DNA from: Elusimicrobia bacterium RIFCSPLOWO2_02_FULL_39_32
Lineage (GTDB): Bacteria; Elusimicrobiota; Elusimicrobia; 2-02-FULL-39-32
DNA: 64,000 nt
Assembly: GCA_001800135.1 (NCBI GenBank)
Contig: MGUU01000005.1
Location: forward strand, 32,903-96,902
Reading direction: 5' to 3'
Shown here: positions 28,672-37,501 of the stretch, piece after piece
Position numbering within the stretch: position 1 is the stretch's first letter
Layout of the letters: the number at the start of each line of letters is the position of its first letter
Position numbers and translations under genes: made by a program
The notes under the pieces: generated by a model
The model's input: the letters and a program-made list of their open reading frames with translations, nothing else
Databases searched by the model: none
Told to the model about the DNA's origin: nothing

Positions 28672-30573
28672 TTATAATTTTTTCCTTAGCATGGGTAAAA
28701 TTGGTTTTTCATCCTCAATCGTAATAGAAGTTTCTAAAAGATGTTTCAAAAATTCCTCTTTATTTTCTAAGGGACTAAAAAGATCTTCAATTTGGTTATC
28801 TTCTTTTTTTATTATAGCAACTAAATATCCCCAGCGTAAAGGATAGGCTCCCAAGAGATTTTTTGGTATCCGAACTTGCAAAAATGTGTTGTCCAAAAAA
28901 GTTAAACCAATTTTATCTGTGGAAGAAAAACTATTCCCAACCAAAAGTTTAGAATTCATTCTTCCATTTTCTTTTTCCAGAACTAAAACATATTCCCAGC
29001 CCTCTTGGGGTTCTACTCTGGCATTGATTCCATTCAGCAAAGAGACAGATCCCGCTCCCTCTCGATGGTTAATATCCACATAAATATGCACTCGCGCCTC
29101 TTCCAAAAGTTCCTTTTTTCTAAAAAAGAGAGTTAAGAGAAGTTCCTCCTCTTGATTTTTGCTAAGTTCTACGGAAAAACCTTTTAATAAAGATTCGGTC
29201 TGGTCTCTTAAATCTGACCAACGAATGGAATCATTGTCAGTTTCAGTTTTTAACCAAAAAGAGGATGGAACGCTCTCTTGATTTTGGTTTGTAATTGGCG
29301 CTTTGGCAGAAAGTTCTTCTAAAACAGTTGGGACAGGAACCGATAAATGCTTATAAATGTTGGCTACAGTGGCTCTAAAAAGAAGCCTTTTTTCTATCTG
29401 TTTTCTCGCAATCTCTTTGCCATAAATTTTTTTAAGCTCCCCTTTTTTGCCAAACCACTCAAAAAATTCACTGCTCAGAGCTTCCTGGAACTCTTGGGAC
29501 GCGCTCTCTAATTTTTTTAAATCAGCAGAACCGGAATTTCTGTATTTTTGTATCTCTTCTTTAGCTTGGCATAAAGTTTCCCAAGCTCTATTTTTTTCAG
29601 GCTCGCCCACCCAGTTTAAAAGACCAGGGTCTAAAGAACCCACACCTTTAATCCAGTCCCAGGAATAGGGCCAAATCTGAAGAGAATTAAAACGTTTTTT
29701 AGGATAAAATTTAAATAGAGCTGAGCCATGAACCACTTCCACATTCTTAATAGAAGAAAGTTCTTTTTCCAATTCATTCAGGAAATCTTCCAGACTCAAA
29801 GGCGAGCGCTGTTCATCAAAAACAAGAATTCGTCCTGTTTTAGGCTGGTTAGTTGAAGATAGTTCCTTAAATATTTTTTTAATGGCTGCTTTTGTTAAAC
29901 CAGGATCGCTTTTTTCATAGTATAAATTGGAAAGCGGATCTGCCCTCCAAATAGAAAATGGCTGCTCTGTATTTTCATCTAAAATTAATCCAACTCCCGC
30001 GCCCCATTCTTCTAAAGGGAACCCTGCTACAGTCCAAGAAAATTTTTCCTTTTGTAAAAGGTCGGCAATTTCTAAAATTAACGAGCCTCCGCCGGGCACA
30101 AAACCTTTAGGAAACTCTTTCCAAAACTCCTTAAACTTCATTTTTCCCTGCACTACCGGCTCCACGATATCTTCTTCCCAATGCATGTCGCAAGAGGGAA
30201 GAACCGCTTCTTTAGAAAAAAAATTTTTGCATAAACTCATGCTATATATTAGAGGAAGCGGGGGATCTCCATCCAATTTTAAAACAGGCTCTATTTTCTT
30301 AGACTCTTTTAATCGTAAAAGAAGATCGCGGTGTGGTTCTAAACGGCCAAGTTCTTTAGCGGAAAAAGCAAGGGTGAGTTTTAGATGAGAAAATTTCCCT
30401 AAAGATTTTAACCAAACAGGGTTTTCCAGCTTTTGAGATGAGGGGAGGATCAAGATCGCTACTCTGGATTTTTCATCCAGTCTTTCTTCTTTAGCAAAAA
30501 CAGATTTTGGCAGTAAACTAAAAATTACAAAAAAAAGCAGCGCGCTTATTTGAATAAAAAATATCTTTTTCAT
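28672..30573 (-). CDS. Exported, divergent GH57-like protein with glucodextranase-type C-terminus
   Basis: A 633-residue protein with a signal peptide (cleavage likely after A27). The order of weak motifs follows one branch of glycoside hydrolase family 57: a PGGGSL segment (160-164) where active relatives have WPSEGS, FDEQRSP (252-258) where they have DGENAWE, NWVGEPEKNRAWETL (320-334) matching WIG…NRAWE, and FFEWFGKKG (370-378) with the following helix matching the region before 'NVY'. The C-terminus (about 500-610) resembles the Glucodextran_C beta domain, with a GSVSLLNGINARV to VRIPKNLL pattern. The acidic residues expected in the two catalytic blocks are missing or shifted, so it may bind rather than cut glycans. 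It sits five bases upstream of htrA. Confidence 0.6.
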   Translation of the reverse strand: MKKIFFIQISALLFFVIFSLLPKSVFAKEERLDEKSRVAILILPSSQKLENPVWLKSLGKFSHLKLTLAFSAKELGRLEPHRDLLLRLKESKKIEPVLKLDGDPPLPLIYSMSLCKNFFSKEAVLPSCDMHWEEDIVEPVVQGKMKFKEFWKEFPKGFVPGGGSLILEIADLLQKEKFSWTVAGFPLEEWGAGVGLILDENTEQPFSIWRADPLSNLYYEKSDPGLTKAAIKKIFKELSSTNQPKTGRILVFDEQRSPLSLEDFLNELEKELSSIKNVEVVHGSALFKFYPKKRFNSLQIWPYSWDWIKGVGSLDPGLLNWVGEPEKNRAWETLCQAKEEIQKYRNSGSADLKKLESASQEFQEALSSEFFEWFGKKGELKKIYGKEIARKQIEKRLLFRATVANIYKHLSVPVPTVLEELSAKAPITNQNQESVPSSFWLKTETDNDSIRWSDLRDQTESLLKGFSVELSKNQEEELLLTLFFRKKELLEEARVHIYVDINHREGAGSVSLLNGINARVEPQEGWEYVLVLEKENGRMNSKLLVGNSFSSTDKIGLTFLDNTFLQVRIPKNLLGAYPLRWGYLVAIIKKEDNQIEDLFSPLENKEEFLKHLLETSITIEDEKPILPMLRKKL

Positions 30574-30638
30574 TTTTTAATTCTTAATTCTATATATACT
30601 AAAATCCTGACACTTAAACTCCCTGCTTTTTAAGACTA

Positions 30639-31196
30639 TTACCCAAAATTAAGTTTTAAATGTTTCTTAAGAGAGACCCTGGCTCGAAATAACAGAGCTT
30701 CCACAGAGGATACTGTGCATTCCATACGTTCTGCAATTTCCTGCATGGGACAATCTTCAAAATAGGCTAAAATAATAGCCAGCCTTTGGCGCAAAGGGAG
30801 CAGGCTTAAAGCTTTTTTAATTTGATCTTCCCGCTCGTTTCTTTCCAAAATCTCTTCTGGACGCTCTTTTTTTGGACCCGGAGGATCCTCCTGTTCCAAA
30901 AAATCCGACAAAGAAAAAAAACTTAAAAAATGGTTTCTCCTAGAAATATTAATGGCCAGATTTCTTGCGATGCGGTAAAGATAAGTGGAAAATTTAGCTT
31001 CGATCCTATAGCGGGGCAAAGATTTATAAACTTGGAGGAACAACTGCTGGGCCGCGTCTTCTGCGGTTTCTTTATTGCCTAAAAAACGAAAGAAAAAATT
31101 AAAAAGAGGTTTCTCGTACTTTTCAATAATCTTAGCAAATGCGTTCAAGTCTCCTTTTTGGGCTTGGAGCATCCACTCAATATCTTGCTCATTCAC
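30639..31196 (-). CDS. ECF-type RNA polymerase sigma factor
   Basis: A 185-residue two-domain sigma-70 family protein. Region 2 spans about residues 20-90 (YRIARNLAIN is the region 2.4-type helix) and region 4 spans 125-180 (LPLRQRLAIILAYFEDCPMQEIAERM…SSVEALLFRAR). Region 3 is absent, which defines the extracytoplasmic-function group. The start is GTG at 31196. No anti-sigma gene follows; the next gene is the exported GH57-like protein and then htrA. The gap from the upstream NIL gene is 22 bases, so it may also be read through from the SAM-riboswitch operon. Its targets are unknown; htrA is an obvious candidate. Confidence 0.9.
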   Translation of the reverse strand: MNEQDIEWMLQAQKGDLNAFAKIIEKYEKPLFNFFFRFLGNKETAEDAAQQLFLQVYKSLPRYRIEAKFSTYLYRIARNLAINISRRNHFLSFFSLSDFLEQEDPPGPKKERPEEILERNEREDQIKKALSLLPLRQRLAIILAYFEDCPMQEIAERMECTVSSVEALLFRARVSLKKHLKLNFG

Positions 31197-31218
31197 ATGT
31201 ACAGGTTAAAGAGGGAGG

Positions 31219-31458
31219 TTAACCTTCTAAAGTATCGTGGGTAATGGGCTCTACTTTTATGCCCCGATTTTCCAGCCATTTTTTGGCAGCGTTCAACTCG
31301 TTTTCAGACCCTTCCAATTCTAATACAATCTCTCCAACTTTTTCCGTTACTTTTGCTCTGCGTATGTTAAAAACCACAGGAACCTCTTTACTCATCTGAT
31401 AGATAATAGGATCCTGTATTAAATTCTTAGGAAAAATTAGATCAATCGCTTGTTTCAT
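31219..31458 (-). CDS. NIL domain protein
   Basis: A 79-residue ferredoxin-fold (NIL) domain protein. The pattern is an N-terminal strand, a dPIIYQMSKE helix, VVFNIRRAKV, then GEIVLELEGSE and a C-terminal helix and strand. NIL domains occur at the C-terminus of methionine ABC transporters and in anaerobe proteins linked to homocysteine synthesis. The free-standing gene here follows the MoaD-like gene by 11 bases behind a strong GGAAGGA site, and the whole operon is under a SAM riboswitch. A role in sulfur transfer or methionine sensing is inferred. Confidence 0.8.
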   Translation of the reverse strand: MKQAIDLIFPKNLIQDPIIYQMSKEVPVVFNIRRAKVTEKVGEIVLELEGSENELNAAKKWLENRGIKVEPITHDTLEG

Positions 31459-31469
31459 TCCTTCCTTCC

Positions 31470-31745
31470 TTATCCGCCGGCAATAGCAGGAATAATGCTT
31501 ACTTCCGCATCGCTCCCTACTTTTGTTTGAATGCCTTCTTTAAAACGGATATCCTCGCCGTTCACAAAAATATTAATGAATCTGCGCACCTGGCCTGTTT
31601 CATCGCAAATGCGCTCTTTAATTCCTGGATAATTTTTTTCCAGCTCAGAAAGGATTTCTTGAATTGTATGTCCATTGGAATCAACGACAGCTTGGTCTTT
31701 GGTTAATTTACGTAAAGGCGCTGGAATTCTCACTTTTGTTGCCAT
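31470..31745 (-). CDS. MoaD/ThiS-like sulfur carrier protein
   Basis: A 91-residue ubiquitin-fold protein ending in exposed Gly-Gly (IPAIAGG), the tail that is adenylated and turned into a thiocarboxylate in MoaD, ThiS and CysO-type carriers. It has the family core IPAPLRKLT, a VNGEDIRF segment and the terminal VSIIPAIAGG. No molybdenum-cofactor or thiamine genes are nearby. It lies between the ThrC-like gene (10 bases) and the NIL gene and has a near-perfect AGGAGGT site. This argues for a sulfur donor role in homocysteine formation by its neighbour. Confidence 0.88.
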   Translation of the reverse strand: MATKVRIPAPLRKLTKDQAVVDSNGHTIQEILSELEKNYPGIKERICDETGQVRRFINIFVNGEDIRFKEGIQTKVGSDAEVSIIPAIAGG

Positions 31746-31755
31746 TCCGACCTCC

Positions 31756-33042
31756 TCACTTGATCTGGTATGCAGGATTTTTTAAGAAATTATGTTCCTC
31801 GACTTGTTTGGACTTCACTAAACTCTCATAAAGCTCGCGGAATTCGTTTAAACGCGGTTCAATAATATAAGGTTTAGATATATGATCTTGAACGGACTCC
31901 TGCGTTTTAAAACCGTTGCCTGTAATAAAAGCAACTACCGTCTCATCGCTCGCTATCTTACCAGATTCCTTTAATTTTTTCAACACAGCAATGGTGGTTC
32001 CGCCCGCGGTTTCCGTGAAAACCCCTTCAGTTTTAGCAAGCAGCCTAATCCCTTCTATAATTTCTTCATCCGTTGCCCACTCTCCTACCCCATGAGTCTT
32101 CTCAACTGTTTTAACAGCATAATATCCGTCTGCCGGGTTGCCAATGGCAATGGATTTAGCAATGGTTTTAGGAATAACCGGCTTAATAATCTCAGAATGT
32201 TCCTTAATAGCAGTCACCACTGGGGCGCAGCCTTGGGCCTGAGCAGCAGAAATTTTTGTATGGAGCTCTGGGATTAAGCCTAGCTGATGAAATTCCGACA
32301 TTCCTTTGTAAATTTTTGTCAGCAAAGAACCAGAAGCCACTGGCACCACTACATGGTCTGGAGCTCTCCAACCTAACTGTTCTGCCACTTCAAATCCTAA
32401 AGTTTTAGAGCCTTCAGCGTAATAAGGCCGAATATTCACATTCACAAAAGCCCAGTGAAAAATATCCGCAACTTCCGCGCAAAGCCGATTCACCTCATCA
32501 TAGTTCCCTTTAATTCCTACAATAATAGGGTCATAGACCCCAGCGCCCACAACCTTACCCATCTCCAAATCCGCTGGAATAAAAACAAATGTTTTAAAAC
32601 AGCCTACTGCCCCATAAGCTGCCACTGCTCCAGCCAAGTTCCCTGTAGAAGCGCAAGCCACAACATCAAAACCTAATTCCCGGCTGCGGGTCAAAGCCAC
32701 AGAGACCACCCTGTCCTTAAAAGAAAAGGTTGGATTGACAGCATCATTTTTTATGTAAAGATTTTTAAGTCCTAAAAACTTTCCTAAGTTTCTAGATTTC
32801 CAAAAAGGAGTGAACCCTTCATTTAAAGAAAGAACCTGTTGGCCTTCAACCGGCAAAAGCTCCCAATATCTCCACAAGTTATGCGGACGGCTGGCGATTT
32901 TTTCTTTAGAAATAACAGAACTAATCCACTCATAATCATAAACCACTTCCAAAGGGCCAAAACAAAATTCGCACACATGTTTTGCTATTGGAGGAGATTC
33001 CTGTCCGCACTCTTTACATTTTAAAGCTTTAATTTTTTTCAT
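31756..33042 (-). CDS. thrC: Threonine-synthase-like PLP enzyme (possible homocysteine synthase)
   Basis: A 428-residue fold-type II PLP enzyme. An N-terminal zinc-ribbon has four cysteines (C9, C12, C24, C27). The PLP lysine is K109 in NPTFSFKDR, followed by ACASTGNLAGAVAAYGA (phosphate and substrate binding) and the glycine-rich VASGSLL loop. Threonine synthase converts O-phosphohomoserine to threonine. However, this gene is led by a SAM-I riboswitch and followed by a sulfur carrier and a NIL protein, so a sulfur-transfer reaction on O-phosphohomoserine giving homocysteine is an attractive alternative. Sequence alone does not separate the two. The start ATG lies just after the riboswitch terminator. 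Confidence 0.85.
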   Translation of the reverse strand: MKKIKALKCKECGQESPPIAKHVCEFCFGPLEVVYDYEWISSVISKEKIASRPHNLWRYWELLPVEGQQVLSLNEGFTPFWKSRNLGKFLGLKNLYIKNDAVNPTFSFKDRVVSVALTRSRELGFDVVACASTGNLAGAVAAYGAVGCFKTFVFIPADLEMGKVVGAGVYDPIIVGIKGNYDEVNRLCAEVADIFHWAFVNVNIRPYYAEGSKTLGFEVAEQLGWRAPDHVVVPVASGSLLTKIYKGMSEFHQLGLIPELHTKISAAQAQGCAPVVTAIKEHSEIIKPVIPKTIAKSIAIGNPADGYYAVKTVEKTHGVGEWATDEEIIEGIRLLAKTEGVFTETAGGTTIAVLKKLKESGKIASDETVVAFITGNGFKTQESVQDHISKPYIIEPRLNEFRELYESLVKSKQVEEHNFLKNPAYQIK

Positions 33043-33051
33043 AATAAAAAA

Positions 33052-33079
33052 CCCTCGGAGGAGAAATTTCCTTCGAGGG
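33052..33079 (-). terminator. Riboswitch-controlled intrinsic terminator
   Basis: On the minus strand CCCTCG (33079-33074) pairs with CGAGGG (33057-33052), with an inner AGGA/TCCT stem, and is followed by six U residues (33051-33046). The thrC ATG starts three bases after the U-run, so the hairpin also hides the GAGGG that would serve as ribosome binding site. The 3' side of the aptamer (GAGAGAGGG) can compete for the CCCTC strand and act as antiterminator. Confidence 0.85.
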
Positions 33080-33088
33080 AACCCTCTC

Positions 33089-33209
33089 TCTCATCGCGGC
33101 TTAAAAACTATTCATAAGCCAGGCTTTAGCACACTCCCAAGTTTAAAATTTTTCAAGGCGTGTTGCCGTGGGTTCATCGGGCCTAATCCCTCCGCCACTC
33201 TCGATAAGA
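33089..33209 (-). promoter_or_regulatory. SAM-I (S-box) riboswitch aptamer
   Basis: The closing stem P1 is TCTTATCG (33209-33202) paired with CGATGAGA (33096-33089). Inside are the S-box landmarks in order: GAGAGTGGCGGAGGGA, GGCCCGATGAACCCACGGCAAC as a kink-turn and P2 region (split here at GGCCCGATGA and CGGCAAC), and GTGCTAAAGCCTGGC for P3/P4. With SAM bound, P1 forms and the downstream terminator folds, turning off thrC, the sulfur carrier and the NIL gene. Confidence 0.93.
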
Positions 33210-33223
33210 AAAGTCTAGTGGTT

Positions 33224-33252
33224 ACTTTACAAGAATTAAAAATTTTTGTCAA
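33224..33252 (-). promoter_or_regulatory. Promoter of the SAM-riboswitch operon
   Basis: Minus-strand TTGACA (33252-33247) and TAAAGT (33229-33224) with 17-base spacing. Transcription would begin about ten bases before the aptamer P1 stem. Its -35 overlaps that of the divergent sucC promoter. Confidence 0.75.
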
Positions 33253-33275
33253 GCTGCTTTTAAATTTAGTAGAAT
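33246..33275 (+). promoter_or_regulatory. Putative sucC promoter
   Basis: TTGTCA (33246-33251) and TAGAAT (33270-33275) with 18-base spacing. The -10 ends 13 bases before the sucC ATG, so the leader is very short. Confidence 0.5.
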
Positions 33276-33288
33276 ATTTAGCCCTACT

Positions 33289-34497
33289 ATGAAACTAGAA
33301 GAATTTGAAGCAAAAAAAATATTAGAAAGTTTTCAGATCCCAATTCCCCCCTATGGAGGAGTTGTGACTGGAGCAAATGAAGTTTCCAGCGCTTTAAAAA
33401 GGTGCGGGCCTGCGCCTTGGATACTAAAAGCCCAGGTTCAAACCGGCGGGCGAGGAAAAGCAGGCGGCATTAAAAAAGCTAAAACTCTTTCAGAAGCCAA
33501 AGAAATAGTTTCCAATCTTTTAGGAAAAAAACTGATTACAGCTCAAACAGGGACTGATGGAATTTTAGTAAAAAAAGTTCTGATTGAAAAAGGAGTGGCA
33601 ATTCAAAAAGAGCTTTATTTAAGTTTAACCTTAGACCGCAAACAGGGAAAAATGATTTTAATCGCTTCTTCTTGCGGCGGCATGGAGATTGAAGAGATTG
33701 CGCAAACCTCGCCGGGAAAAATAGAAAAAATGGAGGTGAGCGTACCCAGCGGAATTGAAACCTATCAGGCAAGAGAACTGCTTTTAAAACTTGGGCTATA
33801 CGATTCAAACTCCAAACTGGTTCAAGAAAGAATAAAATTTATTAAAAAATGCGTAAAGACTGCTTTAAGCATAGACGCATCCTTACTGGAAATTAATCCC
33901 CTAGCGCTCACTGAAAATCATCAACTGATCGCTTTAGACGCAAAAATAGTGATTGATGACAATGCGCTTTTTCGTCATCCAGAATTTAAAACTATGGAAA
34001 GTTCCCTTGGCCAAAGCAGCGCGGAACGGCAGGCAAAAAAAGCTGGAATATCCTATATTTCTCTTAAAGGAAATATTGGCTGCATGGTGAATGGCGCGGG
34101 GCTGGCCATGGCTACCATGGACATTATTAAACAGCATGGCGGTGAACCTGCTAACTTTTTAGATGTGGGAGGCGGGGCGAGCGTACAGCAAGTGACCACA
34201 GCTTTTAAAATTATTCTTTCTGACAAAAATGTAAAAGCAATACTGGTAAACATATTTGGTGGAATTATGAAATGTGATGTCATTGCGCAGGGCATTGTTA
34301 CCGCGGTAGAAGAAATTAAACTAACCATTCCCATTGTAGTTCGTTTGGAAGGAACTCGAGCAGAAGAAGGAAGAAAAATTCTTGCCCAATCCGGTTTAAA
34401 CATTACTTCTACCCGTTCCTTTAAAGAATCTGCGGAAAAAGTTGTGGAACTTGCCACAGGAACAATCGCCGTAACTCCATCCCCCTCGCTTGTATGA
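33289..34497 (+). CDS. sucC: Succinyl-CoA synthetase beta subunit (ADP-forming type)
   Basis: A 402-residue ATP-grasp enzyme subunit that makes or uses succinyl-CoA in the central carbon pathway. Visible are the nucleotide-binding loop [10 protein letters not shown], the metal and ligand region [19 protein letters not shown], and the CoA-ligase half with [14 protein letters not shown] and [15 protein letters not shown]. Length is normal for the family. It overlaps sucD by four bases (ATGA), which is standard for this pair. No other TCA-cycle genes are in the window. Confidence 0.95.
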   Translation: MKLEEFEAKKILESFQIPIPPYGGVVTGANEVSSALKRCGPAPWILKAQVQTGGRGKAGGIKKAKTLSEAKEIVSNLLGKKLITAQTGTDGILVKKVLIEKGVAIQKELYLSLTLDRKQGKMILIASSCGGMEIEEIAQTSPGKIEKMEVSVPSGIETYQARELLLKLGLYDSNSKLVQERIKFIKKCVKTALSIDASLLEINPLALTENHQLIALDAKIVIDDNALFRHPEFKTMESSLGQSSAERQAKKAGISYISLKGNIGCMVNGAGLAMATMDIIKQHGGEPANFLDVGGGASVQQVTTAFKIILSDKNVKAILVNIFGGIMKCDVIAQGIVTAVEEIKLTIPIVVRLEGTRAEEGRKILAQSGLNITSTRSFKESAEKVVELATGTIAVTPSPSLV

Positions 34498-35408
34498 GCA
34501 TCTTAATTAATAAACAGACCAAAGTGATCTGCCAAGGGATTACAGGAGAAGCAGGCTCTTTTCACACGCGCGCTTGCAAAGAATATGGAACTAAAATAGT
34601 TGGAGGGGTTACTCCGGGAAAAGGCGGAACTTTTTTTGAAGAAATTCCAATTTTTGACACGGTCAAAGAGGCTGTAGAAAAAACAGAAGCGCAAGCCAGC
34701 ATGATTTTTGTGCCTGCTGCCTATGCTGCGGATGCCATCTTAGAAGCAGAGGATGCTGGAATAAAAGTGATTATCTGCATTACCGAAGGCATTCCTGTTT
34801 TAGACATGGTGCGGGTTAGAGAAAAACTAGCTCAAAAAAAAGAAAAAGTATGGCTCATTGGACCCAACTGTCCGGGGATTATGGTCCCCGAAGAATGTAA
34901 AATTGGAATTATGCCCGGATATATCCATAAACGTTACAGCAACCAAAAACAGTTAGGACAAGTTGGCATTGTCTCTCGTTCCGGAACCCTCACCTATGAA
35001 GCGGTATGGCAGCTCTCCCAGTTAGGCATTGGCCAGTCCACAGTGGTTGGCATTGGCGGGGACCCGGTGCTGGGTTCTTCCTTTATAGATATGATTGAAC
35101 TTTTTGATAAAGATCCTGAAACTGAAGTAGTTCTTTTAATAGGAGAAATTGGGGGCTTAGCTGAAGAAGACGCAGCCAGATTTTTTAAAGAAAAAATGTC
35201 TAAACCTCTGATCGCTTTTATTGCGGGTAAAACAGCGCCTGCAGGAAAAAGAATGGGGCATGCCGGCGCTATTATTGAAGGTAAATCTGGCGGAACAGCT
35301 CAGGAAAAATCTCTTTTTTTAAAATCCATGGGAGTGCACGTTGCTTCCTCCCCGGCAGAAATTGGAGTAACAGTGCAAAAAGTTTTATTTTCAAGGAATA
35401 ATCGTTAA
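34494..35408 (+). CDS. sucD: Succinyl-CoA synthetase alpha subunit
   Basis: A 304-residue subunit, slightly longer than the usual 290. The CoA-binding Rossmann part starts with [14 protein letters not shown] and GGVTPGKGG, and the GPNCPGI loop follows. The histidine that becomes phosphorylated during catalysis lies in GHAGAIIEG near residue 257. Together with sucC it forms the heteromeric enzyme; translation is coupled through the ATGA overlap. Confidence 0.95.
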   Translation: MSILINKQTKVICQGITGEAGSFHTRACKEYGTKIVGGVTPGKGGTFFEEIPIFDTVKEAVEKTEAQASMIFVPAAYAADAILEAEDAGIKVIICITEGIPVLDMVRVREKLAQKKEKVWLIGPNCPGIMVPEECKIGIMPGYIHKRYSNQKQLGQVGIVSRSGTLTYEAVWQLSQLGIGQSTVVGIGGDPVLGSSFIDMIELFDKDPETEVVLLIGEIGGLAEEDAARFFKEKMSKPLIAFIAGKTAPAGKRMGHAGAIIEGKSGGTAQEKSLFLKSMGVHVASSPAEIGVTVQKVLFSRNNR

Positions 35409-35420
35409 AGGAAAACACTA

Positions 35421-37427
35421 ATGACAGCTCCTGTTGTATTATTTGGCAGACATATTTTAAATCAAATTGAAACTGGCATTACCAAAGAATGGTTTCAAAC
35501 CAATGGTTTAGGCTCCTATGCCATGGGCACCATTGTGGGAGCGAATACCCGCAGGTATCACGGCCTTTTTGTAACTGCAAAAAATCAAGCTCTGAATCGC
35601 TCTGTTCTGGTCAATAGAGTAGAAGAATCTCTTCTCATTCATGGAAGGCGGGTGGACTGTTCCACTCAGGAATATCCGGGAACTGTTTCTCCTCAAGGTT
35701 ACCTGACCTTAGAAAGTTTTACCTACGACCCTTTCCCGCGATGGGTCATCTCTGTGGATGATGTTAAATTAGAAAAAAAATTTTTTATGCGTCAGGGAGA
35801 GGAGACTGCGGTGCTTATTTATAAGCATTTGGTTGGTCCAACTATAAAACTTCTTCTGCGCCCTTTCTTTTCTTGCAGAGACCACCATACGCTGATTCGG
35901 GAAGATGACAGGTTTAAAAATGCGATCTCTTTTCAGGAACATGTGATTACCTGCGCTGTAGCCAACCAGCCTGAATTTTTTACAAAAGTAGTGGGAGAGC
36001 CCAACTCTTTAAAAGAAAATATTAAAATTTATCCGGAAGGATATTGGTACAGAAATCTGCTTTATGCTCACGAAGAAGAAGGGGAGTTGGACTATCAGGA
36101 AGATCTATTCAGCCCAGCGATTATCTTAACGGAAATTTCAGCAGGACAAGAAATCGCCTTAATTTTTACCAGAGAAAAGGATCAGCATATAGATTTAGGC
36201 CGCTGGCTTGAACAAGAAAATTTCGTTAGAAATGAAATTTTGGAAAAGTTTCCGATGAAAAGCACTTTTGCCAAACGCTGCGCATTAGCAGCAGACCAAT
36301 TTGTCATTCGCACCAGCCAAGGACCGCGGATTGTCAGCGGTTATCCTTGGCAGCAGGATACCATTAGAGAAACTTTAATCAGCCTGCCTGGTCTTTTACT
36401 TGTTTTTGAAAACTATGAAGAAGCCCAGGCGATCTTAAGAGATTGTTCAAAACTTATAATAAGCGGACTCCTTCCTCACAGATTCTATTGTAATGGGGAC
36501 AAACCAAAATTGCAAATGCCAAGCATGGACAGCCCTCTCTGGTTTATCTGGGCTTGCCAAAAATATTGGGAAGCTACAAAAGATATTGCTTTTTTAAAAG
36601 AAATGAAAAATCCCATGGAACAAATTGTGAAAGCCTACAAAGAAGGAATTAGAATGCCAGACCCCAGCATGCAGCTGGAAATTTATATGGATCAAGACGG
36701 TCTTATCTGGGGCAGCGCTGCCATGCCTTTAACCTGGATGGATGGTAAAGTCAATGACTGGCTGGCTACTCCTAGAAAAGGAAAACCAGTAGAAATACAG
36801 GCTCTGTGGTATAACGCGCTTCAATTCTTATCTGAACTTTGTTTAAAGCTGGATGGAAACGACCCTATATATTCGGAACTTGCTAAAAAAGCGCGGAATA
36901 GTTTTAACTCTTTATTTTGGAACCCTCAAAATAATTATATGTATGATGTGATTGACGGCAACAGGCGTGAAGGCTCCATACGGCCTAACGCGCTTTATGC
37001 CATGAGTTTGCCCTATGAAATTTTAGATAATGAAAAATTCAAACCAGCTTTAGATACAGCATGGAGAAATCTTTATACCTCCTTAGGCTTACGAACTCTT
37101 TCTCCCAATGAACCCCATTTCCATGGAATTTTTAAAGGGGACCATCGGGACAAAATTTCAGCGGCTCACAATGGAACTGTGCTTACTTTTCTTTTTGGAT
37201 CTTTTTTAACCGCTTATTTTAAAGCCTATGGCAGAGATCAAAAAAATAAGGAAGAAGCGATCCAATTCTTAAGCCCCTTTATATCTCACCTGGGAGATGC
37301 CGGCTTAGGAACGATTTCTGAAATGTTTGACGGCAATTCCCCTCACAATCCGCGCGGCTGCATTGCAGAAGCGCGCAGCGTGGCTGAAATTTTGCGAGTG
37401 ATGAAAGAAGAGGGTTTAGAATTGTAG
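35421..37427 (+). CDS. Glycogen debranching enzyme-type amylo-alpha-1,6-glucosidase (GH133-like)
   Basis: A 668-residue protein with the two-part layout of bacterial/archaeal glycogen debranching enzymes. An N-terminal beta domain (about 1-260) carries NGLGSYAMGTIVGANTRRYHGLF. The (alpha/alpha)6 catalytic domain has GYPWQQDTIRETLISLPGLLL, where relatives read W-G-R-D-T, then HNGTV and ISEMFDG-x-x-PHNPRGC. The second catalytic acid in the ISE motif is kept, but the first Asp appears as Glu (TIRET). It should trim branches of stored glycogen; the altered motif may change rate or substrate. It starts 12 bases after sucD behind AAAGGA. Confidence 0.85.
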   Translation: MTAPVVLFGRHILNQIETGITKEWFQTNGLGSYAMGTIVGANTRRYHGLFVTAKNQALNRSVLVNRVEESLLIHGRRVDCSTQEYPGTVSPQGYLTLESFTYDPFPRWVISVDDVKLEKKFFMRQGEETAVLIYKHLVGPTIKLLLRPFFSCRDHHTLIREDDRFKNAISFQEHVITCAVANQPEFFTKVVGEPNSLKENIKIYPEGYWYRNLLYAHEEEGELDYQEDLFSPAIILTEISAGQEIALIFTREKDQHIDLGRWLEQENFVRNEILEKFPMKSTFAKRCALAADQFVIRTSQGPRIVSGYPWQQDTIRETLISLPGLLLVFENYEEAQAILRDCSKLIISGLLPHRFYCNGDKPKLQMPSMDSPLWFIWACQKYWEATKDIAFLKEMKNPMEQIVKAYKEGIRMPDPSMQLEIYMDQDGLIWGSAAMPLTWMDGKVNDWLATPRKGKPVEIQALWYNALQFLSELCLKLDGNDPIYSELAKKARNSFNSLFWNPQNNYMYDVIDGNRREGSIRPNALYAMSLPYEILDNEKFKPALDTAWRNLYTSLGLRTLSPNEPHFHGIFKGDHRDKISAAHNGTVLTFLFGSFLTAYFKAYGRDQKNKEEAIQFLSPFISHLGDAGLGTISEMFDGNSPHNPRGCIAEARSVAEILRVMKEEGLEL

Positions 37428-37435
37428 AATTGCCC

Positions 37436-37454
37436 AATTCACCCGTAGTGAATT
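37436..37454 (+). terminator. Candidate hairpin after the debranching enzyme gene
   Basis: AATTCAC (37436-37442) and GTGAATT (37448-37454) form a perfect 7-bp stem with a five-base loop. Only a short TT follows, so termination strength is doubtful. Confidence 0.35.
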
Positions 37455-37501
37455 TTCCGTACCTTCAGACCTACTAATTTAGATTGAATAAAGGAGAACC
37501 C

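Noticed and set aside
31756..33042. Plain threonine synthase with no further comment
   Set aside because: The SAM riboswitch and sulfur-carrier context make that reading incomplete; both functions are kept open.
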